Source of the DNA: an uncultured Bacilli bacterium
GTDB taxonomy: Bacteria > Bacillota_I > Bacilli_A > RF39 > UBA660
Length of the DNA: 64,000 nucleotides
Assembly (NCBI GenBank): GCA_934098505.1
Contig: CAKOOR010000004.1
Span: forward strand, 54,458 to 118,457
Reading direction: 5' to 3'
Notes under the pieces: model-generated
Seen by the model: the letters and a program-made list of their open reading frames with translations, nothing else
The model's database searches: none
What the model was told of the DNA's origin: nothing
Made by a program: the position numbers and the translations under genes
Shown here: positions 54,428 through 63,851 of the stretch, piece after piece
How positions within the stretch are numbered: position 1 is the stretch's first letter
How the letters are laid out: every line of letters begins with the position of its first letter

Positions 54428-55246
54428 ATGCCAGAAATAGCGGAAGTAGAAACAGTAAGAAATGTTTTAAAGAAAAGTATTTTACATAAAAAAATTATAG
54501 GGGTAGATATTTATTATGATAAGATGATCGAAAATGACATTAATGAATTTAAAAATTGTCTTATTAATAATGAATTTATTGATATTAAGAGAATAGGTAA
54601 ATGGTTAATATTTGAGCTTAATAATTATTATATGTTAAGTCATTTACGCATGGAAGGTAAGTATTTTATTAAAGATACTAAAGAAGAAACAGCCAAACAT
54701 GAACATGTAATTATCCATTTTGAAGATAATACTGATCTTAGATATCATGATACCAGAAAATTTGGAAGAATGAAGATAATTCCTAAAGAAGCCTTATATG
54801 AAACAGAAGAAATTAAAAAACAAGGCAAAGAACCGGGAAGTAGCAAGTTAACAGCAACTTATTTAGTGGCTAAATTCAAAAACAAAAAAGAACCAATTAA
54901 AACAGCCTTACTAGATCAAACAATCATTAGTGGGCTCGGCAATATTTATGCTGATGAGGTTTTATTTGCCAGTGGTATTTACCCAGAAAGAAGTGCCAAT
55001 ACCATCACTTTAGAAGAAGCCAAAAAAATAGTTAAATCTAGTGAAAAAATTATAAAAAAGGCGATGGAATTAGGTGGTACTACCATTCGAAGCTATACAT
55101 CAAGTTTAGGAGTCACTGGTCATTATCAAGATTACCTATGCGTCCATAAAAGAGAAAATTGTCCATGTAATAATTGTGGCAGTAAAATAATTCGCATCAA
55201 AATAGGAGGGAGAAGCACTTACTATTGTCCTAAGTGTCAAAAATAA
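54428..55246 (+). CDS. mutM: Formamidopyrimidine-DNA glycosylase
   Basis: This 272-residue repair enzyme removes oxidised purines. It starts MPEIAEVETVR with catalytic Pro and Glu, has HLRMEGKYFI, the helix-two-turn-helix region DQTIISGLGNIYADE, and a C4 zinc finger CVHKRENCPCNNC followed by YYCPKC. It follows polA as commonly seen. Length is normal. Confidence 0.97.
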   Translation: MPEIAEVETVRNVLKKSILHKKIIGVDIYYDKMIENDINEFKNCLINNEFIDIKRIGKWLIFELNNYYMLSHLRMEGKYFIKDTKEETAKHEHVIIHFEDNTDLRYHDTRKFGRMKIIPKEALYETEEIKKQGKEPGSSKLTATYLVAKFKNKKEPIKTALLDQTIISGLGNIYADEVLFASGIYPERSANTITLEEAKKIVKSSEKIIKKAMELGGTTIRSYTSSLGVTGHYQDYLCVHKRENCPCNNCGSKIIRIKIGGRSTYYCPKCQK

Positions 55247-55248
55247 TT

Positions 55249-56121
55249 ATGATTAGAATAATAAAATATGTACCAATTAGAGCATATGATGAGCACTTTT
55301 TTAGTGAAGACTTACTTAATATTATAGACTTTAATATTGGCGGTAATCATAGGACATTTAAAATTATCGATATATTTACTGATGAAACTATTGGCGCTGT
55401 CGAATATGCTGCTGCTGCTCGCGGCCTAGAACTAAGAATTGGTTTAAATGAGTATTATCGTTATCAATGGTTAGCTCAAGAAATAATAAAGGACGTAGTT
55501 GATAAAGTAGGCAAGTATTTCCCTAATACTAAATATTTTGTATGTTATATAAACCCTAAAAACGTAGCATCGCAAAAGATGGTGGAAAAATGTGATTTTT
55601 GGCCTAATGAAGAAAATGACGCTCAAGCGGAAGGATATATGGAATATAATTTATTAAATCCTTATTTTCAAAAAGTAATAACAGGCAATGACAAAGTTAA
55701 TTTTATTAAAGAAGCAGATCCCAAATCAATGCTAAAAATTAATTTAGCTGGTGTAGGCTATTTTAATGTAAGATTTAGAAGAACCTATGATGGTATGGAA
55801 TTACTAACTACTTTACAAGATAATGAAAAATGTAGCGACAGTTTACTTGTTGAAACAATATCTAGTATTTTATATTCTTTGGCTCCGGCCTATCCCAGCA
55901 GCGAATATTTTACTTTTGTAATTAAAACAAATAAAAAAGATAGGATAAGAAGCTTGAAGAAAATATTTAGAGAATGTGGTTATCAATTAGATACTTTAGA
56001 ATCTAATGATGAAAAATTAGTGTTTAAATTTCCCAATCCTGAATATCGCATTAATGTTGAGGAAAATTTAACGCCAAGATTAATAAAGGAGAAAAAAGAT
56101 AATGATGAAATTAAAAAATAG
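55249..56121 (+). CDS. GNAT-type acetyltransferase-like protein with extra C-terminal domain
   Basis: This is a protein of about 290 residues. The first half resembles a GNAT domain: IGAVEYAAAARGLELRIGL and INPKNVASQKMVEKCDF, the usual C-terminal GNAT signature. The second half (about 150-290) repeats a similar strand-helix layout and may be a second degenerate copy. The ATG at 55249 is just after the mutM stop; a GTG at 55234 is possible. murD begins inside its end. Confidence 0.65.
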   Translation: MIRIIKYVPIRAYDEHFFSEDLLNIIDFNIGGNHRTFKIIDIFTDETIGAVEYAAAARGLELRIGLNEYYRYQWLAQEIIKDVVDKVGKYFPNTKYFVCYINPKNVASQKMVEKCDFWPNEENDAQAEGYMEYNLLNPYFQKVITGNDKVNFIKEADPKSMLKINLAGVGYFNVRFRRTYDGMELLTTLQDNEKCSDSLLVETISSILYSLAPAYPSSEYFTFVIKTNKKDRIRSLKKIFRECGYQLDTLESNDEKLVFKFPNPEYRINVEENLTPRLIKEKKDNDEIKK

Positions 56122-57436
56122 TAAAATTTTTGTTTTAGGAATGGCTAGAAGCGGCTATGAAGTTAGTAAATACTTAAGTCAGTATAATAATGAAATAATC
56201 GTTACTGATGCTAAAGAACAAGATGGTGATAAAGTAAAAGAATTAGAAAGTTTAGATGTTAAAGTAGTAATAACTGATAAACCAGAAGAACTATTAGATA
56301 ATACTTACGACGTGGTCATTAAAAACCCAGGTATTAAATACACTAATCCATTAATAGTAAAAGCAAATAGTTTAAATATTCCGGTTATCAACGAAGTAGA
56401 GGTAGCATCTTACTTCTTTCCAGAAGGCTTACAAGTAATTGGCGTAACTGGTTCAAATGGTAAAACCACAACAACTAATTTAATAAATGAGATATTAAAA
56501 ACTGCTGATAAAAAAGTAATTATGGCTGGCAATATGGGTATACCAGTATGTAGCATTCTAAAAGATTTAACCAGTGATACAATTCTTTTATTAGAAATCT
56601 CTATACAACAACTATGCAACATGAACCATTTTAAGACCAATGTTAGCATTCTAACCAATCTTACACCGACTCATATTGACTTTTTAGATACTTATGAAAA
56701 TTATAAAAATACGAAGAAGAAAATATTTAATAATCATACTAGTGATGATTTAGCTATTTTAAATTTAAATAACGAAGATGAGATGGAATTAACTAAAGAT
56801 ATTAAATCTCATAAAATCTATTTTAGTAGTACTAAAGATACAGATATTTGTATAACAGATGGTTATATTACTTACTTTGGGGAAAAAATAATTAAATTAG
56901 ATAATATTAAATTGCAAGGAACTCATAACTATGAAAATGTATGTTGTGCCATTGGAGCAGTTAAACGATATGACATCGATAATGCCTCAATTATTAAAGT
57001 GTTAGAATCCTTTGGCGGTGTTGAACATCGCCTAGAGTATGTAAGAACCTTAAATAACGTTGAATATTATAATGATTCTAAAGCTACCAACACAGTGTCA
57101 ACTACTATTGCTCTAAAGGCGTTTAATAAACCCACGATTTTAATTATGGGTGGCTTAGATAGAGGGCATTCCTTTGAACCATTAAATGATTATATGAAAA
57201 ATGTTAAATTAGTAGTTTGTTATGGTGCCACTAAAAATCGGATTGAAAAATGGGCTGGTAACTTAAACATTCCAGTTAAAGTTTTTGATAATTTACATGA
57301 GGCTACCATGGCAGCTTCTAAAGAAGCTACCTCAGGTGATGTAGTCTTACTTTCCCCAGCCTGTGCTTCTTGGGATCAATACAAATGCTTTGAAGATCGT
57401 GGTACTGAGTATAAAACAATTGTAAATGGATTATAA
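56102..57436 (+). CDS. murD: UDP-N-acetylmuramoylalanine-D-glutamate ligase
   Basis: This 444-residue Mur ligase has VLGMARSGYEVSKYL, IKNPGI, the ATP loop GVTGSNGKTTTTN, LTPTHIDF, EHRLEYV and NDSKATNT. It adds D-Glu to UDP-MurNAc-L-Ala and shows that the cell makes peptidoglycan. AAGGAG lies upstream; the start may be the first or second of two adjacent ATGs. Confidence 0.97.
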   Translation: MMKLKNSKIFVLGMARSGYEVSKYLSQYNNEIIVTDAKEQDGDKVKELESLDVKVVITDKPEELLDNTYDVVIKNPGIKYTNPLIVKANSLNIPVINEVEVASYFFPEGLQVIGVTGSNGKTTTTNLINEILKTADKKVIMAGNMGIPVCSILKDLTSDTILLLEISIQQLCNMNHFKTNVSILTNLTPTHIDFLDTYENYKNTKKKIFNNHTSDDLAILNLNNEDEMELTKDIKSHKIYFSSTKDTDICITDGYITYFGEKIIKLDNIKLQGTHNYENVCCAIGAVKRYDIDNASIIKVLESFGGVEHRLEYVRTLNNVEYYNDSKATNTVSTTIALKAFNKPTILIMGGLDRGHSFEPLNDYMKNVKLVVCYGATKNRIEKWAGNLNIPVKVFDNLHEATMAASKEATSGDVVLLSPACASWDQYKCFEDRGTEYKTIVNGL

Positions 57437-57437
57437 A

Positions 57438-58073
57438 ATGCAAGTTTTGCTTGATAAAAAATTAGTAAATGTCTTAGTTGAACACAAGCCAAATAAGAAC
57501 CTCTATATTCGAGTTACGGACAATTTAGAATTATTAATAACTTGTAATAAAAGAGTATCCGAATCAGAAATTTTAAATATTATTAATAGGAATAGTAAAT
57601 CTTTAATTAAAATGTATAATCGTAAAATAAAAGAACTTGATAATAATAGTATCTTTTATTATTTAGGCAGCCCTTATACAATCATTTATAATAAAGAAAT
57701 AAAAAAATATTATATTGAAGAAGATTGCATTATTGTTAAAGATGAAAAAATGTTAAATAAGTTTTATGCAGAAGAATGCATACGCATTTTTACTAAGGAA
57801 ATAGAAAAATATAAACCTATGTTTAGTTATTTGCCAAAATTTAGCTTAAAGGTTAGAAAAATGAAAACTCGTTGGGGCGTTTGCAACCGTGGTAATAATA
57901 CCATCACTTTAAATAGTGAACTCTTAAAAAAAGATATTAGACTTATTGATTATGTTGTTGTTCATGAGTTAAGCCACTTTAAAGAAGCTAATCATAGTGA
58001 TAAGTTCTGGCATGAAGTATCAGTTAGGTATCCTAATTATAAAGAAGCTCGAAAAGAATTAAATGAAGTTTAA
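57438..58073 (+). CDS. YgjP/DUF45-type metal-dependent hydrolase
   Basis: This 211-residue protein has KMKTRWGVCN, then VVHELSHFKEANHSDKFW, the HELxH zinc site with the downstream His typical of the YgjP (M48-like) family. Function is poorly known. The ATG is 1 nt after the murD stop; another ATG at 57426 overlaps murD. No clear ribosome site is seen, so coupling is likely. Confidence 0.9.
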   Translation: MQVLLDKKLVNVLVEHKPNKNLYIRVTDNLELLITCNKRVSESEILNIINRNSKSLIKMYNRKIKELDNNSIFYYLGSPYTIIYNKEIKKYYIEEDCIIVKDEKMLNKFYAEECIRIFTKEIEKYKPMFSYLPKFSLKVRKMKTRWGVCNRGNNTITLNSELLKKDIRLIDYVVVHELSHFKEANHSDKFWHEVSVRYPNYKEARKELNEV

Positions 58074-58094
58074 GATGTCGTTTTGACATCTTTT
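58072..58094 (+). terminator. Terminator of the mutM-murD-ygjP unit
   Basis: AAGATGTC (58072-58079), loop GTTTT, GACATCTT (58085-58092) and T residues. The left arm overlaps the stop codon. Confidence 0.88.
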
Positions 58095-58138
58095 ATTGAA
58101 CCCTTTTATTAATCTAAATAATTTTAAACTGTTAAAGA

Positions 58139-58164
58139 AAAAAAGAAGAGTAACGATCGTTACT
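58139..58164 (-). terminator. Terminator of the SEDS gene
   Basis: The palindrome AGTAACGATCGTTACT (58149-58164) is followed, on the minus strand, by CTTCTTTTTTTC. A second hairpin TGATG/CATCA lies just before it (about 58171-58185). Confidence 0.8.
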
Positions 58165-58197
58165 GGAATGATGTCACTCATCACAAAAAAGCTATAT

Positions 58198-59277
58198 TTA
58201 ATTCTTGCTAATATTTAAAATAATACCAATGGAAGCAAAGGAAACTAATAAACTAGAGCCGCCATAACTAAAGAAGGGAAGAGTTACCCCCGTGACAGGA
58301 ATTAAGCCAACTACTACACATAAATTTAATAGAGCTTGAATTAAAATACCAAAAGACAAGCCAAAACTTAAGTATTTAGCAAATAAATTTTTAGCTTGCA
58401 TACTAATCCTAATTGAAAAATAAAACAGTAAAAGAAAAATACTTGTAACAACTAAGACACCAAGAAACCCAAACTCTTCAGAAATGATAGAAAAGATAAA
58501 ATCTGTTTGTGGTTCTGGCAAGTAAAAATGCTTTTGAATTGAGGAACCAAAACCCAGACCTAAAAGCCCACCAGGACCAATAGCATATAAACTTTGAATA
58601 ATTTGAAACCCGCTGCCTAATGGATCAACCCAAGGATTAACAAATGATATAATACGAGCCAATCGATAAGGAGCAACAATAATAAGACCAATGATACCCA
58701 ATAAACCTAAAATGCCACATTTGATAAAGAAAGACACTTTAGCACCTGATATAAAAATTATCATAATTAAAGTTAAAACAATAACCATGCCTTGCCCAAA
58801 ATCTGGCTCTAACATAATAAGTCCAAAAAAAAGAAAAATAACACTTAAAATAGGAAAAATGCCTTTTATAATATCTTTAACGGTAGCATCATTATTTGCT
58901 AGATATTTAGATACAAAGATAATCAAACCAATCTTGGCAAATTCCGAAGGTTGAATGCCAAAAGAGCCAATACCAAACCAACTTCGAGCTCCGTTTCTTA
59001 CCTTTCCAATACCAGGAATAAGAACTAGAATTAATAAAATAAAACAAATTAACAAAATCTTATTAGCATACTTATAATACTTTTTATAATCCAATTTAGA
59101 TAAGATTATCATTATTAATACGCCAATTATAAAAAATAGTGCTTGATGTTTAACATATTTTAAAGGGTCACCGAATTTATATTCTGCCCAAATATTACTA
59201 GCCGAATAAATCATAACAATGCCTAAAATCCCAGCAATAATACTTAAGAATAGTAATTTGTAATCTATTTTTTTCAA
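58198..59277 (-). CDS. SEDS-family peptidoglycan polymerase (FtsW/RodA/SpoVE)
   Basis: This 359-residue protein has ten helices with VMIYSASNIWA, GARSWFGIGSFGIQPSEFAKI, LEPDFGQGMVI, LPEPQTDFIFSIISEEFG and LPFFSYGGSS, all hallmarks of SEDS proteins. It polymerises lipid II at the division site or side wall; by sequence I lean to FtsW/SpoVE. The start is TTG, supported by AGGTGA six nt upstream. Confidence 0.95.
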   Translation of the reverse strand: MKKIDYKLLFLSIIAGILGIVMIYSASNIWAEYKFGDPLKYVKHQALFFIIGVLIMIILSKLDYKKYYKYANKILLICFILLILVLIPGIGKVRNGARSWFGIGSFGIQPSEFAKIGLIIFVSKYLANNDATVKDIIKGIFPILSVIFLFFGLIMLEPDFGQGMVIVLTLIMIIFISGAKVSFFIKCGILGLLGIIGLIIVAPYRLARIISFVNPWVDPLGSGFQIIQSLYAIGPGGLLGLGFGSSIQKHFYLPEPQTDFIFSIISEEFGFLGVLVVTSIFLLLFYFSIRISMQAKNLFAKYLSFGLSFGILIQALLNLCVVVGLIPVTGVTLPFFSYGGSSLLVSFASIGIILNISKN

Positions 59278-59346
59278 AAATAATCACCTATATAAATATA
59301 TGTTTTAATTCTAAATATATGGGTTAATCTTTATATAGAAACATAG

Positions 59347-59388
59347 ATAAAAATAAGAAAACTTTAAGAAATTAATAAATCTTAAAGT
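59347..59388 (-). terminator. Terminator of the minus-strand hypothetical gene
   Basis: ACTTTAAGA (59361-59369) pairs perfectly with TCTTAAAGT (59380-59388); on the minus strand TTTCTTATTTTTA follows. Confidence 0.8.
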
Positions 59389-59415
59389 CTAAAACATTAT
59401 TTCTAATTTTTATTA

Positions 59416-59796
59416 CTATCTACCCTTGGAAATTTCAATATCTAGATTGTTTTTACTACCAAATGCCGTTTTCATGGCCTCTAATATTTCTTTTTTTGCT
59501 TCTTTATCATTAATGCGCTCAAGACAGGTATTAAGTTTTGCTCTTAAAATATTAAGGGGTTCTGTAATATCTTCTCCAATTGATGATAATACCGATAAAG
59601 TATTTAAGATTTCTAAATTATTATAAGCTATTTCTATAATCTTGTCTTGACTAAGACCGGCTAGTTTATTTGCAAAAGAATTACCATAAGCGTCTTTTGA
59701 TACTTCATTAGAACTTTTTTCTGTCTTTTTTTCGATATTTTCTATATTATCTTGTGTTTCTTCTAACAGTCCTTCAATATTTTCAAAATAATTCAT
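59416..59796 (-). CDS. Hypothetical helical protein, 126 residues
   Basis: A soluble, acidic, mostly helical protein with a low-complexity N-terminal part rich in Glu, Asn and Lys (about 5-35) and a helical C-terminal part with LNILRAKLNTCLERI. No family recognised. TAGGAGG 7 nt before the ATG is a near-perfect ribosome site, and it has its own terminator, so it is surely expressed. Confidence 0.75.
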   Translation of the reverse strand: MNYFENIEGLLEETQDNIENIEKKTEKSSNEVSKDAYGNSFANKLAGLSQDKIIEIAYNNLEILNTLSVLSSIGEDITEPLNILRAKLNTCLERINDKEAKKEILEAMKTAFGSKNNLDIEISKGR

Positions 59797-59925
59797 ATAT
59801 TCCTCCTAAAACTGTATAATTAAATTTCTGATTTAAATTCTTTGACAATATTATTCATGCTAATACACGTTAATTCTAGCATATTAGTATTGAAAATTCT
59901 AGTATGATAACTGCTACTTTATATT

Positions 59926-60561
59926 TTAAAAAGAGTATAATAGAGTAATTACACGTCCTTTAACACTAACAAATCCTTCTTCTTTTAAGTTTTTAAGCTC
60001 TCTTGTCATCGCACATCTATCGATAGCTAAATAGTCAGCTAAATCCTGCCATGTACTTTTTAAATAAATTATCTTTGAGCGATTTTTTAAAGCTTCAATC
60101 CGAAAGTATTCTAGTAACTTGTTACGAATAGTTTTTTGTGTTAAAATTTCAATTCTTTCATTTTTTTGCGTATTTTTTTCTAAAGCAATCATTAATAAAT
60201 TTTTAATAAATTGATTATAATAACTATATTTAATATCATTAATACCTAGAATAACTTTATAATCTAGCCATAATATCTTTGTATCCTCTCTGGTAATAAT
60301 TTCATAATCATTACTAAGCAAACTAGTTAGGGAAGTACCTAGTATTTCATCCTCGTAAATTGTTTCAATAATTGTTCTTGTACCATTATAATCTATACGA
60401 ATAATATCTAGACTACCATCTATAACTAAACCGATACTTTCCTTATCTTTAAAAAGATAAGCTATGTTTACACCTCTTTGATATGTAAAGTTAGATGTTT
60501 CCAAAATTTTTAATAATTTACTTTTATTATCGGGAGTTATATCTTTAAAAAGAGAAATCAT
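59926..60561 (-). CDS. Crp/Fnr-family transcription regulator
   Basis: This 211-residue protein has an N-terminal cyclic-nucleotide-binding-like beta barrel (about 20-110; GLVIDGSLDIIRID), a dimer helix, and a C-terminal helix-turn-helix (LKSTWQDLADYLAIDRCAMTREL, in which the R-x3-R recognition helix is visible). No N-terminal Cys cluster is seen, so it is not a classical [4Fe-4S] FNR. The ATG at 60561 follows GTGAGGTG. It is divergent from nrdD and shares a palindrome with it. Confidence 0.92.
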   Translation of the reverse strand: MISLFKDITPDNKSKLLKILETSNFTYQRGVNIAYLFKDKESIGLVIDGSLDIIRIDYNGTRTIIETIYEDEILGTSLTSLLSNDYEIITREDTKILWLDYKVILGINDIKYSYYNQFIKNLLMIALEKNTQKNERIEILTQKTIRNKLLEYFRIEALKNRSKIIYLKSTWQDLADYLAIDRCAMTRELKNLKEEGFVSVKGRVITLLYSF

Positions 60562-60580
60562 TTTACACCTCACATTTAAA

Positions 60581-60609
60581 AATATAGCAAAAAGTTCAAA
60601 ATGTTGCAA
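60581..60609 (-). promoter_or_regulatory. Promoter of the Crp/Fnr regulator
   Basis: On the minus strand TTGCAA (60609-60604), a 17-nt spacer ending in TGC and TATATT (60586-60581) form an extended promoter. The -35 lies within the palindrome at 60602-60617, which fits autorepression. Confidence 0.7.
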
Positions 60610-60617
60610 GTGCAACA
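60602..60617. promoter_or_regulatory. Crp/Fnr-type operator palindrome
   Basis: TGTTGCA-AG-TGCAACA is a perfect inverted repeat with a centre at 60609.5. It covers the -35 of the regulator gene and is centred about 41.5 bp upstream of the start expected for the nrdD promoter, the classical position for activation by Crp/Fnr proteins. Confidence 0.75.
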
Positions 60618-60635
60618 AAATATTTTTGGCAATTA

Positions 60636-60644
60636 TGCTATATT
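60636..60644 (+). promoter_or_regulatory. Extended -10 promoter of nrdD
   Basis: TGCTATATT predicts a start near 60651. There is no good -35 at the right distance, consistent with need for an activator bound at the palindrome. A weaker alternative is TTGGCA (60626-60631) with TATGTT (60648-60653), but its start would fall in the ribosome site. Confidence 0.55.
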
Positions 60645-60671
60645 GAGTATGTTACGAAAGGATATAGATGT

Positions 60672-62825
60672 ATGAAAGTAATAAAAAGAGATGGACACAT
60701 GGTCGATTGGTGCCCAGAAAAAGTAGAAGCAGCCATCTTAAAGGCTAACAACGAAGTAGAAGACGAAGATCAAGCTTCGGGAACTCAAATAAAAAATATA
60801 ATAAAATATATCGAAAGACTAGGCAAAAAAAGAATCCTAGTTGAAGATATTCAAGATATAATCGAAATGAAGTTAATGAGTATTGGTAAGTATGAGCTTG
60901 CTAAGAAATATATAACTTATCGTTATACAAGAGAGCTAGTAAGAAGAAGTAATACTACTGACTTAGCTATTAAAGAATTAATTGATGGCGAATCAGAGTA
61001 TTGGAATACTGAAAATTCTAATAAGAATGCTAAAATAGTAACAACGCAAAGAGATTATTTAGCTGGTATTACTAGTACCGATATTACAAGAAGATTTTTA
61101 CTTCCAGAGGATATCGTTGCCGCTCATGATGCAGGAATTATTCATTTCCATGACGCCGATTATTTTGCTCAAAATGCTTTGCACAATTGTGATTTAATTA
61201 ACTTAGAAGATATGTTACAAAATGGTACAAGCATTAACGGCGTTATGATTGAAAAACCTCATCGTTTCTTAACAGCTATGACGATTGCTACGCAAATAAT
61301 TACGGCGGTTAATTCTAGTCAATATGGCGGATGTACTGTAACCCTTACACATTTAGCGCCATTTATTCGTTCTAGTCGTGAATATTATGAAAAAAAATAC
61401 AAAGAACGCAAATTAACAAAAGCTCAAATTGCTAAGTTTGTTGATGAAGATTTGCATAAAGAAATTACGGATGGTGTTCAAACTTTCCAATATCAAATTA
61501 ATTCCATGACTACTACAAACGGTCAAGCTCCATTCTTATCAGTATGTATGTATTTAGGGGAAACTACTGAATATAAAGAAGAACTTGCAATGCTAATTGA
61601 AGAAGTATTACGTCAAAGAATTCAAGGAATGAAAAATGAAAAAGGCGTTTATATAACTCCAGCTTTCCCTAAGCTTTTGTATGTATTAGAAGAAGATAAC
61701 ATTCATCCAACAAGTAAATATTATTATTTAACTAAATTAGCAGCGTCGTGTACAGCCAAACGCATGGTTCCCGATTATATTTCTGAAAAGATTATGAAAG
61801 AAACTAAAATTGATAAAAATGGTAATGGCAACTGTTATCCATGCATGGGATGTCGTTCATTCTTAACTCCTTATGTTGATGAGGCTGGCAAGCCTAAATA
61901 TTATGGTCGCTTTAACCAAGGTGTTGTTACTATTAACTTGGTTGATGTTGCTTTGTCTAGTGATAAAGACATGGATACTTTCTGGCGTTTATTTGATGAA
62001 AGATTAGAACTATGTCACCGTGCTTTACAAATTAGACATAAAAGACTTTCTAAAGTTACTTCCGATGTAGCACCAATTTTGTGGCAACATGGAGCCCTTG
62101 CAAGACTTAAGAAAAATGAATCTATTCACGATTTATTGCACCATGGCTATTCAACTATTTCATTAGGATATGCTGGCCTTTATGAGTGTGTTAAATACAT
62201 GACCGGTAAGAGTCATACCGATGGTGCTGAAGGCAAAGAATTTGGCTTATCCGTCATGCAAAAAATGGTTGATAAATGTAATGAATGGAAGAATGCTGAG
62301 GATATTGATTACTCCGTATATGGTACTCCAATCGAATCAACAACTTACAAATTTGCTAAATGTTTAAAGGAAAGATTTGGAGTTATTAAAGGCATTACTG
62401 ATCGCAATTATATTACAAATTCATACCATGTTCCTGTTTTTGAAGAAATTGATGCCTTCACTAAGTTAAAACTTGAAAGTGAGTTTCAAAAACTTAGTCC
62501 AGGTGGCGCTATAAGTTATATCGAAACTCCTAACTTAACTAATAATTTGGATATTGTTTTACAAGTAATCGATTTCATATATAACAATATTATGTATGCT
62601 GAATTGAATACTAAGAGTGACTATTGTCATGAATGCGGTTATACTGGTGAAATTTTAATCGATGATAATTTAGAATGGTATTGTCCAAATTGTGGTAATC
62701 GTGACCATGATAAATTAAATGTTGCTCGTCGTACTTGTGGTTATATCGGTACCAACTTCTGGAACAAAGGTCGTACCCAAGAAATTAAAGAACGTGTAAC
62801 GCATATTGACAATAAGGATGCATAA
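60672..62825 (+). CDS. nrdD: Anaerobic (class III) ribonucleoside-triphosphate reductase
   Basis: This 717-residue glycyl-radical enzyme has an N-terminal ATP-cone (VIKRDGHMVDWCPEKVEAAI), NALHNCDLINL, YGGCTVTL, a central CYPCMGCRSF, and a C-terminal zinc site CHECGYTG with CPNCGNRD. The radical loop RRTCGYIGTNFW puts the radical Gly at 690. It makes dNTPs without oxygen. AAAGGA precedes the ATG. It forms an operon with nrdG and dut. Confidence 0.98.
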   Translation: MKVIKRDGHMVDWCPEKVEAAILKANNEVEDEDQASGTQIKNIIKYIERLGKKRILVEDIQDIIEMKLMSIGKYELAKKYITYRYTRELVRRSNTTDLAIKELIDGESEYWNTENSNKNAKIVTTQRDYLAGITSTDITRRFLLPEDIVAAHDAGIIHFHDADYFAQNALHNCDLINLEDMLQNGTSINGVMIEKPHRFLTAMTIATQIITAVNSSQYGGCTVTLTHLAPFIRSSREYYEKKYKERKLTKAQIAKFVDEDLHKEITDGVQTFQYQINSMTTTNGQAPFLSVCMYLGETTEYKEELAMLIEEVLRQRIQGMKNEKGVYITPAFPKLLYVLEEDNIHPTSKYYYLTKLAASCTAKRMVPDYISEKIMKETKIDKNGNGNCYPCMGCRSFLTPYVDEAGKPKYYGRFNQGVVTINLVDVALSSDKDMDTFWRLFDERLELCHRALQIRHKRLSKVTSDVAPILWQHGALARLKKNESIHDLLHHGYSTISLGYAGLYECVKYMTGKSHTDGAEGKEFGLSVMQKMVDKCNEWKNAEDIDYSVYGTPIESTTYKFAKCLKERFGVIKGITDRNYITNSYHVPVFEEIDAFTKLKLESEFQKLSPGGAISYIETPNLTNNLDIVLQVIDFIYNNIMYAELNTKSDYCHECGYTGEILIDDNLEWYCPNCGNRDHDKLNVARRTCGYIGTNFWNKGRTQEIKERVTHIDNKDA

Positions 62826-62828
62826 GAA

Positions 62829-63329
62829 ATGGCTAGATTTAATAAAATTCGTAAGATGGATATTTCTAATGGCCCAGGGGTAAGAGTTTCTATCTTCTTC
62901 CAGGGCTGTCCTTTCCATTGCAAGGGTTGCTTTAATAGTGAAACATGGGACTTTGATTTAGGTACGGAGTTTGATGATGCTACTATTAATAAAGTTTTAG
63001 AAGTTGCTAGTCCTGATTATATTAAAGGTTTATCGATTTTAGGGGGTGAACCATTATATAAAGGAACTATCGATGCTACCATTAAATTATGTAAATCCTT
63101 CAAAGAAAAATATCCTAATAAAACTATTTGGCTATGGACAGGCTTTACTTGGGAAAAAATTGAAAATAGGGAAATACTTAAGTACTTAGATGTTTTAGTT
63201 GATGGTCAGTTTAAAGAAGAATTACACGATCCCCGTCTTAAATGGTGTGGTTCTAGTAATCAAAGAGTTATTGATGTAGTAAAAAGTTTAAAAGAAGAAA
63301 AAATAGTATTATATGAAAGTGAGAATTAA
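62829..63329 (+). CDS. nrdG: Anaerobic RNR activating enzyme
   Basis: This 166-residue radical SAM protein has FFQGCPFHCKGCFN with the CxxxCxxC cluster ligands, LSILGGEPL for SAM binding and LWTGFTWE. It puts the glycyl radical on NrdD. It follows nrdD by 3 nt. Confidence 0.98.
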   Translation: MARFNKIRKMDISNGPGVRVSIFFQGCPFHCKGCFNSETWDFDLGTEFDDATINKVLEVASPDYIKGLSILGGEPLYKGTIDATIKLCKSFKEKYPNKTIWLWTGFTWEKIENREILKYLDVLVDGQFKEELHDPRLKWCGSSNQRVIDVVKSLKEEKIVLYESEN

Positions 63330-63332
63330 ATA

Positions 63333-63794
63333 ATGCACAAAAGAGGATTTGAAATAGCAAAAGGATATGAAGATCAAAATATCCATATTCCCGTAAGAAA
63401 GACTGCTAATTCGGCTGGTTATGACGTTGAGGCTGCTAGTGATATGGTAATACCACCATATAAGCCAGGAATGAAACCAAGTCTAATACCAACCGGCCTT
63501 AAAGCTTACTGTGAACCTGATGAGTTCTTTATGTTAGTTAACCGTAGTAGTGGCCCAAAAAAAGGGTTTATGATGAGCAATTCCATTGGGATTGTTGATG
63601 CTGATTATTATGGCAATGAATCAAATGATGGTCACTTCTATTTTCAATTTTGGAATTTCAGTGAAAATGACTTAGTTATTCATAAAGGTGATGTTATTGG
63701 TCAAGTTATTTTTCAAAAATATTTAACCGTTGACGATGATTTAGCAACCGGAACTCGTACTGGTGGTTTCGGCTCTACTGATAAAAATAATTAA
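63333..63794 (+). CDS. dut: dUTP diphosphatase-like protein
   Basis: This 153-residue trimeric-type dUTPase has RKTANSAGYDVEAA (motif 1), VNRSSGPKKGFM (motif 2), SIGIVDADYYGNES (motif 3), GDVIGQVIFQKY (motif 4) and a Gly-rich TGTRTGGFGST tail (motif 5). It clears dUTP and supplies dUMP. The third gene of the nrd operon. Confidence 0.93.
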   Translation: MHKRGFEIAKGYEDQNIHIPVRKTANSAGYDVEAASDMVIPPYKPGMKPSLIPTGLKAYCEPDEFFMLVNRSSGPKKGFMMSNSIGIVDADYYGNESNDGHFYFQFWNFSENDLVIHKGDVIGQVIFQKYLTVDDDLATGTRTGGFGSTDKNN

Positions 63795-63806
63795 TATTTT
63801 CTAATT

Positions 63807-63846
63807 ATAGGATAATAATGTCTATCTTGCATTACTATCCTATTTT
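63807..63846 (+). terminator. Terminator of the nrdD-nrdG-dut operon
   Basis: ATAGGATA-A-TAATG (63807-63820) pairs with CATTA-C-TATCCTAT (63830-63843) with one mismatch, followed by TTTT. Confidence 0.85.
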
Positions 63847-63851
63847 GGCTC

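Noticed and set aside
58691..58954. Plus-strand open frame inside the SEDS gene
   Set aside because: It is antisense to a well-conserved gene and has no ribosome site; it is a shadow frame.
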